Counted from the first letter of the stretch, positions 1 to 13,016 are shown. The stretch is DNA of 64,000 nt from Umbilicaria muhlenbergii (GCA_000611775.1 KK106981.1:10071183-10135182), one strand, 5' to 3'. A program made the numbers and translations. The notes: a model not told the origin generated them from the letters alone.

Positions 1-928
1 ACAAGCCTCATGCCACACCATAGCCGTTGTATGAAGTTCGGGTCTGCAACAGTACCGGATGCAAGGGTCAGATTCCGGAGAAGTGGATCTCGTACAGCAA
101 AATCGAAGTCCTCTTTCGTAGGACGAACAGGATATTTCGACCATGTCTGCAAAGCCCAAAAGCAGCGGGAGTGGTCCGGATCAAACAGAAAGACAGTGGC
201 TGCAGGTACGTATGACGTTACTTGGAGTCTTTTATTGCTTCGGACCATCTTAAAAGGCTCGTCGAGGTGTTGCCGTACAAGATCGTAACTGGTAAGAAAG
301 GCCTCACAGCTCAAAGCTTCGAAGATAGAGAGCAGTGCGGCAGTTTCCAATACTTCTTTGCCTCTTTTCTCGGGAGCAGTGTTCCTCAGTGTCCGGGTTG
401 CATTCTCCAATCCCCGCTTTATCCGGTCGACGTCCCGATCATCGAAGATTTTAAAGAATGCCGCAACTTCTTGATCATCATAGTCGCTGGTAATGTCAGC
501 ATTTCTTTGCTCGGACGCGTACCGCGACCGTGGTCCCACGAAGCCGACTCACTCCTGTAGCTTCTCCATTGCCCGCCGCTTCGCCTTGTAATAGTTTATG
601 ATGCAGATATCACACTTGCCCAACTGTTCGTCTATATGCCGCTTAAGATACTCTTGATGAGGCACCACATCGTCGCCATCATAGGCGAAGATCTGTAGGC
701 ATTCGAAAACGAGGTCACGACGTTGTGCTGTGTCCTCCGGTGTTAATATCTCCCGTCTGACACGCTGCCCTTCCTCTATAGTAGAAGGGACATCGTTCAG
801 TTCACAGAACCAATGTAAATCTGGAGGCAGGCGCTGCAATATTCTGCGGTGACATCCAATGTTAGCGGAAATAGAAAGCCCCGACAAGACCGATCTCCTT
901 ACTGAAGTTTAGCTAGAATTTCCGCCAT
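1..928 (-). CDS. SEN1: Sen1-type helicase, N-terminal part (runs off left edge)
   Basis: 5' part of a Sen1 superfamily 1 helicase. The family unwinds RNA:DNA hybrids and ends transcription of non-coding RNAs in the nucleus. Exons on the minus strand are 928-903, 843-553 and 486-1, and the last stays open to the edge. Introns of 59 and 66 nt have GTAAGG..CAG and GTGAGT..CAG ends; the first has a GCTAAC branch site. The first exon is only 26 nt and codes MAEILAKL, and the codon split across the junction is restored. The 267 visible residues match the SEN1 N-terminal helical domain: QRLPPDLHWFCE near the start, then GKCDICIINYYKAKRR, and later LFDPDHSRCFWALQTW. The helicase motifs lie outside the window. 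Recognised from memory of the family, not by a search. Confidence 0.85.
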
Positions 929-2448
929 AGCTGCTTTCAGACGTTATCTGAGGGGCTTTCCCCCATATACAGATGGCCCCTCAATGATAGTCTACTTGGT
1001 TCCTCGGTGGCTTTTAATCTGACCGCTGGCATTCTCACAGGATTCAGCGGTGTCTACAATGTAACCAACAGATCTACGAACGAGAGATCTTGGGTTTGGT
1101 ATCCGAGAAGCGTGCCAGCTGTAGACCCAGAGAGAGCAGGGCTACTTGTCCTTCAGAAGAGGTGAGGGAGGTGTGAGCCTAGCCGAAGTCATTGGGGGAC
1201 CGGTCGATGTTGGGGAGAAGATGGACTGAAGGCACTGATGTTACTCAGGAGGTAGGTGACGCGAGCGCGAGGCGCACGGACAGAAATTAAGTGGATCGAA
1301 CGTGCCGAGCGGTGTTCGTCTCTACTCAAAGAACCATCTCACCATCTCCTCGTCAAGCTCACGTGGCTTCCAAGTGATACTGCATGTTAGCTGTCTGAAG
1401 TCAATGTTGAGCAGGTCGAATTGTCATTCTAGTCACAGCCTTGCTTTGATCATGACATGTGACCCGGGCGAAGTTACAGACGGACCTGATTCTTAATCCT
1501 TATCAATGAATTCTCGAACCATTTACCTACCACCAGCATGTCCCTCATGTGTCTACCCATGACTGGGACTTATCCAACCAATTCACACGGAAACAATAGC
1601 TGCATTAGCCATGACGACCCCAAGGTGCCGTATCTTTCAAATCAATATTTCATCTGGATGCCGAAAACTGTACACAATCAGAGATGATTTCATGTTTTGC
1701 ATTGTTGAATTACAAGGATAATTAAGGCTTGTCCACGTTGACGGTAAGCGGAGGACAAAAGAAGTACCAGTCTCGAACAGAGGACCCTACAGTAGCTTAA
1801 CAACAAAAGCCATATTCCCGATATCTAGGATTGGAAATTGTAGAGACGGGTAGCTTTTACACTTACAGCTTGAGTGGTCCTTCCTGTCCCTCTTGGGTTT
1901 ATGAGCAGCTGCCGGCCCCCAGCTAAGGACTTCCCCTTAATTGTGTCCTTGCGCCTGATGGAGACCTGTAAGCCTTACCATTTGCCTAACATATCCTAGC
2001 AAAGGGACCTACTGCTACGGACAGGCCACGATCTTGATAGCAAAGAGTTCAACTAAGGACTTAGGGCGAATGGTTTGAAACACCCTTCTAAATCTAAATG
2101 ACACCGCTCTCCATCCTACTCTGCTCCCGTAAACGTCGCACGAGAGGAATTTTGCTTTCGCAGACATAGACACCTGTATCCGAGTAGAAGAAAAAGACAA
2201 TCGCTAGGTTTTTTGCGAACTCTGTGACATAAAACACCCAAAACATTCGCCTTGTGCTCCGCGCCACCCTCGCCATTTCCTCGCCCAAACGCCACATGCC
2301 CACAATGCTGAACAGAGCACAAACGTAAGTCGCTCATACACGTATCGAAGAGAGATAGATCTCAGCCCGCTGACAGTGAGGATTATGTACAATTTGCAAA
2401 GCGCCAGAATAGCAAACAAGGCCGATAAACGGGGATAGAGGGAAAGTG
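929..2448. other. Intergenic, SEN1 promoter and flippase 3' flank
   Basis: About 1.5 kb without a supportable gene. The open frames here are under 75 codons, overlap each other on both strands and show no recognisable motif. The left part should hold the SEN1 promoter and the right part the 3' UTR of the flippase gene. Confidence 0.6.
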
Positions 2449-5400
2449 CTATCGAAGTGACGAGCTGCCGATTCTGGCATGGTGAATCGGATTACCGGAG
2501 TGGCTTGACTCAACCCTCGTCAAGAGGGCGGCAGAAGTGAAATCGTTACTCTGTTCATAGCTCGGTCTGACGCGATCCATCGAGTTGCGCATCCTGTCAA
2601 AGGAAGGGCGCGGGCGATCAAAGGAGGGTCGCACGGGTGGTTCCAGCGACAGTCTGGAATTGGTGTAGTCAGTGCCATCGCTGCCGTTCTGACTTCGAGG
2701 ATTGTGGGTGGATGTCGGCGCCATGGATGGAGGGTAGATCGGTCTCTCGTCATCGGGAGTTGGTCTACGAGGTCTTGTCGGCGATGGAGTGTCCAAAATG
2801 TCCGAAGAAGAAGAAGAGCCCTCTGAAGGGGTCGGTTTCCCACCCACGCTATCAAGGTGCTTAAATCTGCCTTGCCGGATCTGTTCACGGACGATGTCGA
2901 CATCGTACGGAAAGTAGATCTTCTGGATTGCTTTCGACGCAAATCGCGGCAGTAGGCAGATTATTACCGTCAGGAGAGAGAGGGTCCAGAATGTAAGGGT
3001 GCCGTAAGCCTCGCTCGCAGCCTTGTAGAACATTGTTCCTGCTGAGGTGAACGAAGTGTAAACACCCGTCCAGAACCAGATCAGGAGGATGCTGATGGCC
3101 ACGAGCAGTAGCATGAGCCAGTCCCATCTATATGTATTAAGTAAGACATATAGGTTGACCACGACAACGGTTGCGCAGGCGATATAGACACCCAGGACCT
3201 CTCGGTTAACACTGTGGCCGTTTTCCGTGACGAACGTGGCTGGTGCAAATAGCAAGTAAGCCATGAAGAAGCATATCAGCGATTGGTATATTCCATCAAA
3301 CATGTATATCCTGTTCAGAGTCAATAGAGATCGCAGATAACTGAAGCAAGCTTACATACCAGAACTTCCTTTGAGTCCATTCCTTGCGTTCGATACCCCG
3401 GCGATAAAGCTGGGGAACAGCTAATGATACCTTATCATCTACATCCTGGTCGAGGATCCCCATGAATATGATAGGTAGTGATGTGAATGCCAAATTGTAG
3501 AGGAGAATGTATGTGTAGTCGAAGAGGTATGTGCAATCAAAGTTGCTGTAGATTTGGTACCAGAAGAGAGCGAATGTCCACACGATGTTCTGCGATAGGT
3601 CAGTGTGCGAGTCTCACATCAAAATAATGGCACTGACCTTGTAGAAAAAGTTGGCGATAGTCTCTCCAAGCCGGCGGTACGACCAACGGCCATGTACAAG
3701 CACTAATCGCTGCAGGAATCTGAACTGCCCAATGGCATAATCAGCCGACATGACCGCTTGCCTGCCTTCCACTCCTGCAATGCCGACCCCGACATTGGCC
3801 TCCTGAATCATGGCGACATCGTTGGCGCCATCCCCCACAGACAGCGTCATGACATCCAGGCCATTTTTGACCATCTGCACGACAGCCGCTTTTTGACTCG
3901 GGCTGACCCTACAGCATAAAACGGATTTGCATTGCTTGCAGAGCAAGAGGAACTTCTGGCGTAGCTCCTCATCCAGCACGAGCTTCAAGGAATCGCCGTC
4001 AATAACAATGGCGTGTGTGGGCTCCGGGGGCTCGTGGTTCCGGCGAGCAGCCTTCAACTCCTCGTCCGACCCTGTGATGTTGAAAGTCTTTAGATGTTTG
4101 TCGAGTTCGGCCCTGGCGGTCTCCACGTTCTCGTCCTCAATTTTGAGAAGGATCAGTTCCATGTCATTATTGAGGAGGTTGCAAGAAAACCCGATATTGA
4201 TAGCCGTCTCTACCTTGTCGCCAGTCAAAACCCAGAGCTTGATTCCCGCTTCACCGAGCAACGCTATTGTGTCGGGGACCCCATCCTGCAATCGATCCTC
4301 GATCGCGGTTCCGCCAAGCAACGTGAGATCTCGCTCAATAGCATCTGATAGTATCTCGAGCTTATTCTCGCGGTCTTGGATGGCAGCTGCTGCTATGTCA
4401 TGCTGCTGGTTCCAGAGCTGGTATTCCTCCTCGTTCAGTTCTTTTTGTGCAATACACAACGTTCTTAGACCCTCACGAGCAAACATCTCAAGATGTTCTG
4501 CGGTTTTCCTTCTCAGTTCTTGTTGCTCACCGCGCTTCAGACGCGAGTATATGACACTGTCTGCACCCTTGCAGAACAGAATGAGCTTTCCATCAGGCAT
4601 GCGGACTACCGCACTCATGCGCTTTCTAGTCGAGTTGAACTCAAGTGTGTTCAGTACTTGATACTCAATATCTTCGCCCATGACATTCAGAATTAGACCC
4701 TCATTGGTTCTACCAAGTAAAGTGAAACCACAGTCGCGCGCTGTTGCGACAAGGGCCGCTTCATCCGGTGACTGTGCTTTGAACTCGATCCTTGGTGGAT
4801 CGCCCGGTGTCCGCTCAGTGATGACCGTATGGCAAAGAGCCAGCGCAAGCATGAAGTGCTCGTTTGCTTTCTTTTGCTCCTCCCCAGACTCCCCAGCCAT
4901 ATCGGAGACGAAATCCGGAGCCACGAAAGTGAGCTCATCATCGTGGAGATATGGATTGTCGTGCATTTTGCGAAGATCGTGTAGCATTTTCACACGGAAT
5001 TCGGCGATTTGCTTGTGGGCTCTGGCTCCTTCTTCCTCGACATTGATACCTTGTCGTCTCTGCATACCGGCCTGCGCTTCTGTGTACGCTTCGCCGTAGG
5101 GGACGCCGTTGATTGAGGCTTTCTTAAACTCCATGACGTTCTGGGTCAATGTGCCCGTCTTATCTGAGAATATGTACTCAATCTGACCGAGATCGTCGGA
5201 TATGTTCCATGACTTGGGCGTGCAAGGATAGTCAATTTTGTCGTAGTACATGAAGGTGTCGCTATAGATAAAGAACGCTTGCGCGGTCCTAATGATTTCG
5301 AGGGATATGTAGAGTGAGATAGGTACCAGATTCTGGAACAAAATAACAGCCGACCAGAAGGTTATGAAACCATCCAGGGGTGGCGAGCCTCCAATTGAGC

Positions 5401-7132
5401 CGAACTCGAAGTAGTCCAGCGAGTTGTTGCCTTGAGCCCAAGTCACGCCTTGGACGATTCCCGAAATAAGGCACATGAAAAGAAGGATGATGAAATTGTA
5501 AATGACGTTCCAGTTGAGTTCCCTGCTGATACGAGACCGTTTACTCGGGGTGATACCAGAGTTAAGCATGATCTTTGTGTCTTGTCCAGTGAAAATGATC
5601 ACGCCAAGGACCCATTCGGTATTGCGCAAACTGCATCCTCGTAACAGGAGGTTGCCGATTGAGATGGGCTCGGCCATCTGAGTCCCGGGAGCTTCGGGGT
5701 TCTTAGGATCTCGTTGCGTCCATCTGGCAGCACCATTGTACTGGTATAGATTTGGATGCGGCGGTTCGCTCTCGACGTAGAATTCAGTGCGTTCACAGTC
5801 TTGCGCATGCTTGACCTTCTGCCCGCAATGCAGAGCTTGGCGAACCTTAAGATTCGTCTCGCCATCAAGGTTCTTCGTTTCAATATAGCAAGCGCCATCC
5901 GGGTCTGCTGTGGACAGGACGACGATGTCTGCAGGAATTTGATCTCCATTGTAAAGACGCACAAAATCTCCAACTTTGGCGTTCTTCCAAAAATCCTTCT
6001 TGAACCTGGCCTTCCCCGACACCTGCTTGAATGGGTCTATTACACTGCCATAGAACCTCGCCGTAGCGGGGACAGCCTCTGCTATGGTGCCGTTCGGGGC
6101 TACAATGGTCTCGTTGTCTGCTTCGAACGGTGAGGTCGGGTCAGGGCGCCCACCCACATCCTGACCGTTTTGTACGGTTTGATGGTCGTCCATACGGTGT
6201 GGAGAAGGTACAGGGGTCATCTGAATACCTTCTTCCTCGGTTTGACTTTTAGTAGAATGGAACGACGCGCGTGAAGAAGCCATGGACCTGCGAACTGACC
6301 GCCTTGTATCAATAGATGGGCGTTCTCGATCCATCGCTGCCTCGGCGTAAGCTTTCCCAGGTTTCGACCTCCCTGTTCTTTTTTGCCATTGATTGAAAAC
6401 ACCCTGGATTGCGTGTGTTGTAGCTTTCTTGAACCTCCGCCACACTGAAATGTCGTCTTCGGACACATTGACATTGTGCCAATCGACCAAGCGATGCATT
6501 GGCGAATTATTGAGTTCATTGTCCAGAACAGTTCTTCGCCAATCCTCGATGGCGTCTTTCACAGCCGTGACGAATAGAATAACCAGCAGGGGTACTGCGT
6601 TCAGCCCAGGGTTTGAGGCTCCAAAGGTTGGGAAAATCTGCAGAGTCCAAGATTAATAAAGGCTGAGCCATCGATTTGAGGAGCAATTCAAACTTACAGC
6701 AAGTATGATAAGGAACGCAAAATATATGTTGGCGATATTATGGAATTGGTACCATAAATCCTTGGGAATGAAACTCAGCGGTGTATATCTGGCGGTCCTT
6801 ATCTTGTTCCTCCCAAAATCTGTAACGGGATGGCCCTGCTCGTCCTTTGCGTCTTCCGGTAACGGTATGTTGAAGAAGATTCGCCTTCGCGGGCCATCCT
6901 CTTCAGCGCCGTCTTCCAAGCCGATCACCCCGTCCTGCCCACCGTCCGTCGCGGACCCTGACCCTCCCGACTCTCTTTTCTTCTCACCGGACCCCGCTCT
7001 TTTGTGGAAACGGTCCATAATGCTGTGGCGTTTCCGCCGTGCGCCGTGTCCTGTAACCCTTTGCGTAGCCCATCGTAGCCGCTTGACGGGTACCGAAACA
7101 TCGCCGTCGGGTTGATATGGTTGGATCGCCAT
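2449..7132 (-). CDS. DNF1: Dnf1-type P4-ATPase (phospholipid flippase)
   Basis: Aminophospholipid flippase of the Dnf1/Dnf2 (P4-ATPase) family. Such pumps move phospholipids to the cytosolic leaflet of the plasma membrane and endosomes. Exons are 7132-6698, 6637-3638, 3589-3360 and 3310-2449, with introns of 60, 48 and 49 nt; all phases agree and give 1508 residues, the usual family length. The N-terminus has the basic stretch and the NKIRTARYTPLSFIPKDLW block. DGET of the actuator domain is at about residue 403, phosphorylation motif DKTGTLTQN at about 637, and hinge GDGANDVAM at about 1080. The block YPCTPKSWNISDDLGQ before the catalytic Asp is the reason for choosing Dnf1 over Drs2. Hydrophobic exons 3 and 4 supply the last membrane spans, followed by a Ser/Pro/Arg-rich tail. 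Cdc50-type partners would be encoded elsewhere. Confidence 0.95.
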
Positions 7133-8804
7133 GGCCAGACTGGATTGAGGCCAATATCGTGTGCATCAAGGCCCCTTTGATCTCACGACTCCTCCCGCCC
7201 CATAGACCGCAAAGCTCCGATCGGTGCGAATAAAGGGTCTACCGCCTTCGCGCTTTCTGGTGACTCGGGAGTAGTCAAGACAATCTCTGCTGATTTCCGC
7301 CGGAAACAGGATGAGGTCCCAGTGACGATTGCGGCAGTGATAATGAGGATAGGATTATTTCGGAGATTGCGGATGAGGATGCGGCCACCTTACCCAGTCG
7401 TCAAACTGTCAACGCGCAAACAGGTCCGCTCGATGGCAATGGGAAGTGCTGGATGGATGACAAACGAAGGGACGGGTGCACCGGAATACCTGGGTAGTTT
7501 GGAGAGTTGGGAAACGAGTGCGGCTGGGTTGGAGGCAAAGGTGGCAGACTTGTTGGTGGTGGATCAGCGAGCGAAGCGCGATGGGGACCCCTCGGAAGAT
7601 TACCAAGGTTGTGTGGACGGGGATGAGGAGGAAGTCCAGGTCAGCAAGAATACTGGCGGTCGAGACGGGCGCAATTGTCGAGAAGGAGGAAGCCGGACTG
7701 GCGGGGGATGGATGTTATTCCTGGACTTTCGCCGACTGATCTGGTCAGCAACAAAGTCTTCAGTCTTCGACGACATCAGCCGGCCGGGCGAGGCTGGCTG
7801 CTGGAGCGATTACTGTATTCTTGCCCACAGGGCTGAGGTGCTGACTACGCCGCTTGCCTCCTTGCGGAATGCCAGCGGCGGCTTCACCACCAGAATTCAT
7901 GCAAATTACATGTACACACCACGGCCGAGACGGCGGGCACGCTTCTTCGCTTGTGCCGGCTTACAACTGATACGAGCTGCCAAGCCTCAGCGGCTGTCCC
8001 GATTCCAGATTCCAGATTCACTACGCTCCTTCCCGCCGTCGCATAGTCGTGTAGCGTGGTCATCAATGGTTTCATTGCGGTCGTGACATGAGACGAGCAG
8101 AGAACATGGTAGGGCAAGAGCACAAGAAGAGCTCCAATGCCGGATCACATCAAGCAAGATGTCCTTCAGAACGGTCCTGTCCAACCGGCCACGGCATGAC
8201 TTGAGCGACGCGATGACGCGATGACGCCCGGTATCAAACTGTGTTCGCTGCGCACAACACTCACGGCATTCTCGGACTTCGCTTCGGCCTTAAGCCTGTT
8301 CCGTGACCCGACCACGGCAAACAGGCGCCGAGCGCATCAAATCATCGCAGCCCTGGACCGTCGCCCTGACTATGCCCGTGCCCTAAGGGCCTGCTCGCTA
8401 GAGCCACTGCGATGCTGTGGATACAGAGTGTGTCGAGAGACAGCGAAAGGTGGGAAGGGGCCCGTCGGAACTCGCTCCAACGGTGGCTATTCACAGCCGT
8501 GGTACATCTGGAGCCTCAGCCATGGGAGCAGGTCACCCCTCGAGATGATGGAACCCCGCAGAGAGCATTTGCTCTCCCTGTAGTCCGCCGCATTCGTATG
8601 GTGTGACTCTTCAACCGATCTTCCGTTGCTTCGGCTGTGCAACCTGTTCACGCAATGTCGGCGCAATAGTATCAGTAGTGTAGGAGAGGAGATCGATTAG
8701 AATGTTTCGATCCTCAATGCATGTGATCTGGCGTTGTTCCGACGCGCCTTGGGTCGCGTACCACGAAACCTACAACATCTTCAAAGAGACAATCTCCAGT
8801 GATC
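7133..8804. other. Divergent intergenic region
   Basis: 1.67 kb between two divergently transcribed genes, presumably holding both promoters. A plus-strand open frame of 254 codons at 7322-8086 is Arg/Gly-rich, has no recognisable motif and begins with many basic residues; I do not call it a gene. Confidence 0.55.
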
Positions 8805-11326
8805 ATGTATAAGAGCCGAAACATCACCGACTTCTTTAAACCTTTCGCACAGCCGCGGAATAAAAGGCCTCTCTCAAAGGATGGCACCGACGAAACGATA
8901 GTTATCGCGCAACCGCGTCTTGCGCCTGCAAGGATAAAGAGCAAGCCCAGGGAGCCCGTTAAGGCCAGCAACTTTCCCGAAGATCTCCTCAGACCGTCAA
9001 GCCAGCTCTCACTGGACGACAGGAGTGACTCGCCTCTGTCATCTGCATTATCATCTGCGTTATCATCTGCGTTATCATCTGCTCCCCCAACCGACGTCAG
9101 TAACGCTCATGGATCAGACGGAGAAGATATCAGCACGCCGACTCGGACGCAATTTGATCCTATGTCGTCGCAAACGCCGGTGCTTGCAAGCAGCCAACGA
9201 GTCGTGAAGAATGGCGAAGTGGTGATCAGAAACTCAGATGATGAATCTGACTCCGACACATCACTGGACGATATCGATGATATTCTCACAGCACACAAGC
9301 CCCCTGCGCGCTCGTCCCCGTCAACCGAAAATGACATTGTCTACGTCCATACGAATGGACGGACAAATGGAGGCAGTTCAAGTGGGAAAAAGCGGAAGAC
9401 AAGAGCCAGCGAACTCAACGATGATCCTTTCTCCTCTACTTTGCCGGTTGCGCCAAAATACAAGTTCTCTCTGGAGACACTAGTCGCGCAGGCACGGAAG
9501 GATAACGCCGCCGAAGCTACGTTTGCTCAAGCACAGTCTTTGTTAAACACGCCTAGTCAATACGATGCACAGGGTAGTGGAGACGGGGACAATCGAGGAT
9601 TGAAGAGCGCGGCCTTTGGGGGGAAGCTTGACGCTGGACTGATGGCAACGGTGATGAACGAACAGGGGGAAGAGAACGATATTGAAAAACTCATGAGCGC
9701 AATGCAGAGAACGGAGGCCTTAAGTCAGGCTAAAGTTTGGTCATTCTTCAATGCAGCATCTTCGAGGACAGTTTACGAGCTACCTGCGATGCCGGTTCCT
9801 GCAGACCAGGAGAGCTGGCAGAAAGTCCTCAAAGGTCGTTCATCTCAATTTTGGGGGTGGTCTACTGGCGCTGACTTTTTTCAGACCCCAAAACATGCCA
9901 GCAAGCCTTCCTGAGCGGATACGTCGCAGAAATTGTAGCACAACAAACGCTCCCAGACGAACTCTTACTATGGATCATGGACTCAGGTAAGCCGCAATTC
10001 CTAGAGTTTAGAACGACAGCCGTTAATAAGCAGCAACAGTTGCCCATGAACCTAGGGATGACCTGAGATATGCCTACAATGTGGTGCTTAAAGTACGTGG
10101 AGCAACCCGGGCTATGGACTTCGGAAAGTATCCGTTGCTAAATATCCCCAACAGGATGCAGCAAAGCAAGTCCGGCCTTTGCTGACGCCTGCTCGTATCA
10201 ATATGCTGTTCGAAAGACTTGGTGCCTCCCATGACGGATTGAATTTGGAACTGCCTGTTGTGCCTGTGACGCCTGTGTCCAAGCCCAAACCTAGAGGTGA
10301 GTGGACTAGTCAAGCCTTCCGTGTGGTAGCGCTGACTATGTCAAGATACACCCGAAAACGATTGGAGGAGGTTGACATCGGTCTTGGAATTGATTGCTGG
10401 CACTGCAGAAAGGTGAGTCTGCTGCTTCAAGTGTCTAACTCTGCTAACTGTTCCGAAGCATGAACACACCACCGAGGACACATGCAGTCTGTCTCCTATG
10501 TCGCCTGCTCCTCGATCATTCTATAATCGACAACTGTAACATCATCTTCACAGCAGAGGACGCAATCGCCAATCTCTTGAATTCTATACCAGAAATGGAG
10601 CTTGATCAAGAAGTACTATGCATCTAGCCATATGCCCATCTTCCCGGCTGACCGTTCAAACAGCTTCCAAATATCCTCACCAAAATCCACTCCTCAACAG
10701 CAGAACCCCAGCTCCGCCTCCAACTACTTCGCAACCTCCCCGCATCATCGCCCCGCCTCAATCTCTTCCGCCGGCGTCTAGCAATGGCATTCTTCTTCGA
10801 AGACCCCTCTTATCTCGCACCAACCACTTCATCCCTCTGCTCCCTGCCATCCATAACCCGCCACCTCCGTACGTCTCAATTCGACATTCACCAAACCACT
10901 GATTACGCCACTCTGAGTGCCAACATATCAATCTTGAATATCGGCCTCGACGACGGTGACCCACCACCACTCCCGGCAACGTCTCCGTTCTCATCGGATA
11001 CCGCCACCGACAGCAACGACAAAGATCCTAAGACCCGCGAAGCCGTCTTCAACAAGGCCGTCGACCGCCTCGCGCATAGAGTACATACGATGTTCACCTC
11101 CATCGTCGACACGGGGGCCTCGCACATGACGCGCACGGAGGCGAAGGATGTGCTCGAGGCTTTCCATGCCAGACTCGTGTATGCGGTGCGGACGAAGCAG
11201 AAGCCGAAGGTGATGTTGTTTGGCGATGCGAGTGTGGAGTTGCAGGCTGGTGGGAACTTGATGAAGCAGTTCTTGGCGAGGACGAAAGTGAAGGAGGCTG
11301 TGACGGATGGAGATGGGGCTGTATGA
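8805..11326 (+). CDS. Seven-exon nuclear-looking protein, possible Nse5/Nse6-type Smc5/6 factor
   Basis: Not firmly recognised. Exons 8805-9834, 9885-9986, 10040-10092, 10155-10296, 10346-10412, 10459-10612 and 10664-11326 join in phase into 736 residues; the introns are 46-62 nt. The protein starts MYKSRNITDFFKPFAQPRNK. INITDFF-like spacing (I-x-x-F-F) resembles a PCNA-binding PIP box but lacks the leading Gln. Residues ~20-330 are Ser/Asp-rich and look disordered, with four LSSA repeats near residue 85. From about residue 345 on the sequence is helical and Leu-rich (for example LLRNLPASSPRLNLFRRRLA near residue 540), like a HEAT-type fold. A disordered PIP-like start plus a helical C-terminus suggests a DNA repair scaffold such as Nse6, but that is inference. 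The GNAT gene converges on it, 212 bp away. Confidence 0.8.
9039..9086 (+). repeat. 12-bp tandem repeat inside a coding region
   Basis: About four copies of a TCATCTGCRTTA unit in frame, giving LSSALSSALSSALSSA in the disordered part of the host protein. The copies are nearly identical at DNA level, so the tract is probably length-variable between strains. Confidence 0.8.
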
Positions 11327-11538
11327 GCTGCTGTTGAGGGAAGTGTAGAATGAGAATTGGACAGGAAGCATGCTGGAATACACGATTGGAGCCAGGAGCA
11401 TTCGATCGTGTATTCGATATCTGAACACCGATTCGCCCTTCCTGAATGAAGCTTTTAGAAACATGCGCGTTCGTATCCAACAACCGCCTCCACAAAACTC
11501 ACCGCTCATCCAAATCTAGCCCTATCCCCCACCCAACG

Positions 11539-12288
11539 TTATGACCCCTTCGCCGGCCTAACCATACACACAAACCTACACACCCCCTCCAGTCCCCACT
11601 CCTCCAACTCCCACTCCAACGTCTCCACATCCTCAAACCCGTGTTTCCGATACAACTGATACCCCGCCTCGGACCCCTCCAAATAACACGGCAACCCCTC
11701 CTGATCCGCAATCTTCGTCCCCCACTGCACAAGCATCGTGCCCGCCCCGCGGCGCTGATGATCCGGGTGCGTGTCCAGGATATTAAGCACTAGCTCCCGC
11801 GAACGGGGTCGTATTGTTAGCCCCCGCCCCCCCGGCGGGGAAACACATGGATGATGACAGGAGGGTAGAAACAGGACAAGGTCGGACTCACAACAATAGG
11901 CCCTTCGGCCCATAATCCTCCTCCTGGCCTCGAAGACCTTGCCCACAAACCGATCTCCAGCCTGCGCGTTCACCCCTTCCCCCCACTCCCTCTTCTCCTC
12001 GCCTTTCCAATCGTCTTTCGCTCGCTCCGAGCGCCAGATCTGCCATTTGGCGAAACTGATGATTTGGGCGCCGGGGGCGAGGGAGGGGTCGACGATTTTG
12101 AGGATGTGCACGGAGGGGTCGGTGTGCATGGAGGAGAGGAGGCGGGCGCAGGCGAGGGAGTGGGCGGAGGGGGTGGGCGGGTTGCAGTAGATGAGGGACA
12201 TGAATGGGTCGGTGCCGAAGGAGTGGTGTTGGAGGGAGACTAGGGAGGGGACGTCGGTGGGGAGGGCGCGGAGGAGTTGGAGGGGCAT
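11539..12288 (-). CDS. GNAT-family N-acetyltransferase
   Basis: Small acetyl-CoA-dependent acetyltransferase; substrate unknown. Exons 12288-11892 and 11789-11539 give 215 residues. The 102-nt intron starts GTGAGT, has a GCTAAC branch site and ends CTAG. Without splicing the frame stays open but inserts a Pro/Gly-rich stretch exactly before the acetyl-CoA loop, so splicing is preferred. Motif A is ILDTHPDHQRRGAGTMLVQW (the Q/R-x-x-G-x-G/A loop), followed by ADQEGLPCYLEGS and GYQLYRKHGFE, typical of fungal GNAT proteins. No signal peptide or membrane span is seen. It lies tail to tail with the plus-strand gene ending at 11326. Confidence 0.88.
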   Translation of the reverse strand: MPLQLLRALPTDVPSLVSLQHHSFGTDPFMSLIYCNPPTPSAHSLACARLLSSMHTDPSVHILKIVDPSLAPGAQIISFAKWQIWRSERAKDDWKGEEKREWGEGVNAQAGDRFVGKVFEARRRIMGRRAYCCESDLVLFLPSCHHPCVSPPGGRGLTIRPRSRELVLNILDTHPDHQRRGAGTMLVQWGTKIADQEGLPCYLEGSEAGYQLYRKHGFEDVETLEWELEEWGLEGVCRFVCMVRPAKGS

Positions 12289-12659
12289 TGTTGCCAGGGG
12301 TGGAGGGGTTTTGGCGGGGTGGGATGGATGGGGGCAGATGAAGTGGTGGTGGAGGGATTGGAGGGGAGATGATGGTGGCGGGAGTGAAGAGGAGGGGTGA
12401 GTATGTATTGTGAGAAAATTGAATCAGCAGTCAGCCGCATCGATACGTGACTGACTGACTGACTCATACCGCTGCACTAGATCCATTTGGAAGCTTCGTC
12501 ACGGGGACCCGCCCGATGTGTTGGATGATACGGCAGTTAGTCCCAATCATGCCCTGACGTGGGCTGCAGAGCGTCGAGTTGAGTATGGGTGTTGATAAGG
12601 TGGTATGCAATTCGACGTCATTGGCTCTCTGGCCCGCCATCGAGATCTCCTCGGCGGGG

Positions 12660-12960
12660 TTTGATGACAGAAATAATTTAACTTGTCACATACTCAAATA
12701 TTAAATGACTCAAGTGGTAAATGTTTGATTGAGGTTTTGTTAAAAACAACTGATAACACTGATTTCTGATAACAGAAGTGTTCAAATACAGGTTTGACAA
12801 CATAATAAAGAGCCTCAGAAAGAAACAAGGTGTGTCAGAGCAAGAAGTACACTATAAATCAAAGGCATTTCAGACACTTTTAGACAGCCTATGTCATAGA
12901 TATATATACATAAAATCCAGCCTAAAAGCACCTCTAGAGAGACCGAGGGTCAAATAACGA
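12660..12960. other. AT-rich tract
   Basis: About 300 bp that is visibly much richer in A and T than its surroundings, rich in short AAA/TTT runs and with a TATATATA stretch near 12900. It could be the decayed remains of a mobile element, or simply an AT-rich spacer. No terminal repeats were found. Confidence 0.4.
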
Positions 12961-13016
12961 ATTATGAAGTTTTGAGGGTTATTCTGGGAATTTCGAGGTT
13001 TGGGGGGGTCATTTCA

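Noticed and set aside
3927-4661. 244-codon plus-strand frame
   Set aside because: Exact antisense shadow of the flippase catalytic domain; Ser-rich composition comes from the reverse strand.
7322-8086. 254-codon plus-strand frame between flippase and the seven-exon gene
   Set aside because: No motif, basic low-quality composition, no splice or promoter support; position is a divergent promoter region.
10991-11509. Minus-strand frames of 133-172 codons
   Set aside because: Antisense to the last exon of the plus-strand gene, whose frame is supported by six in-phase junctions.
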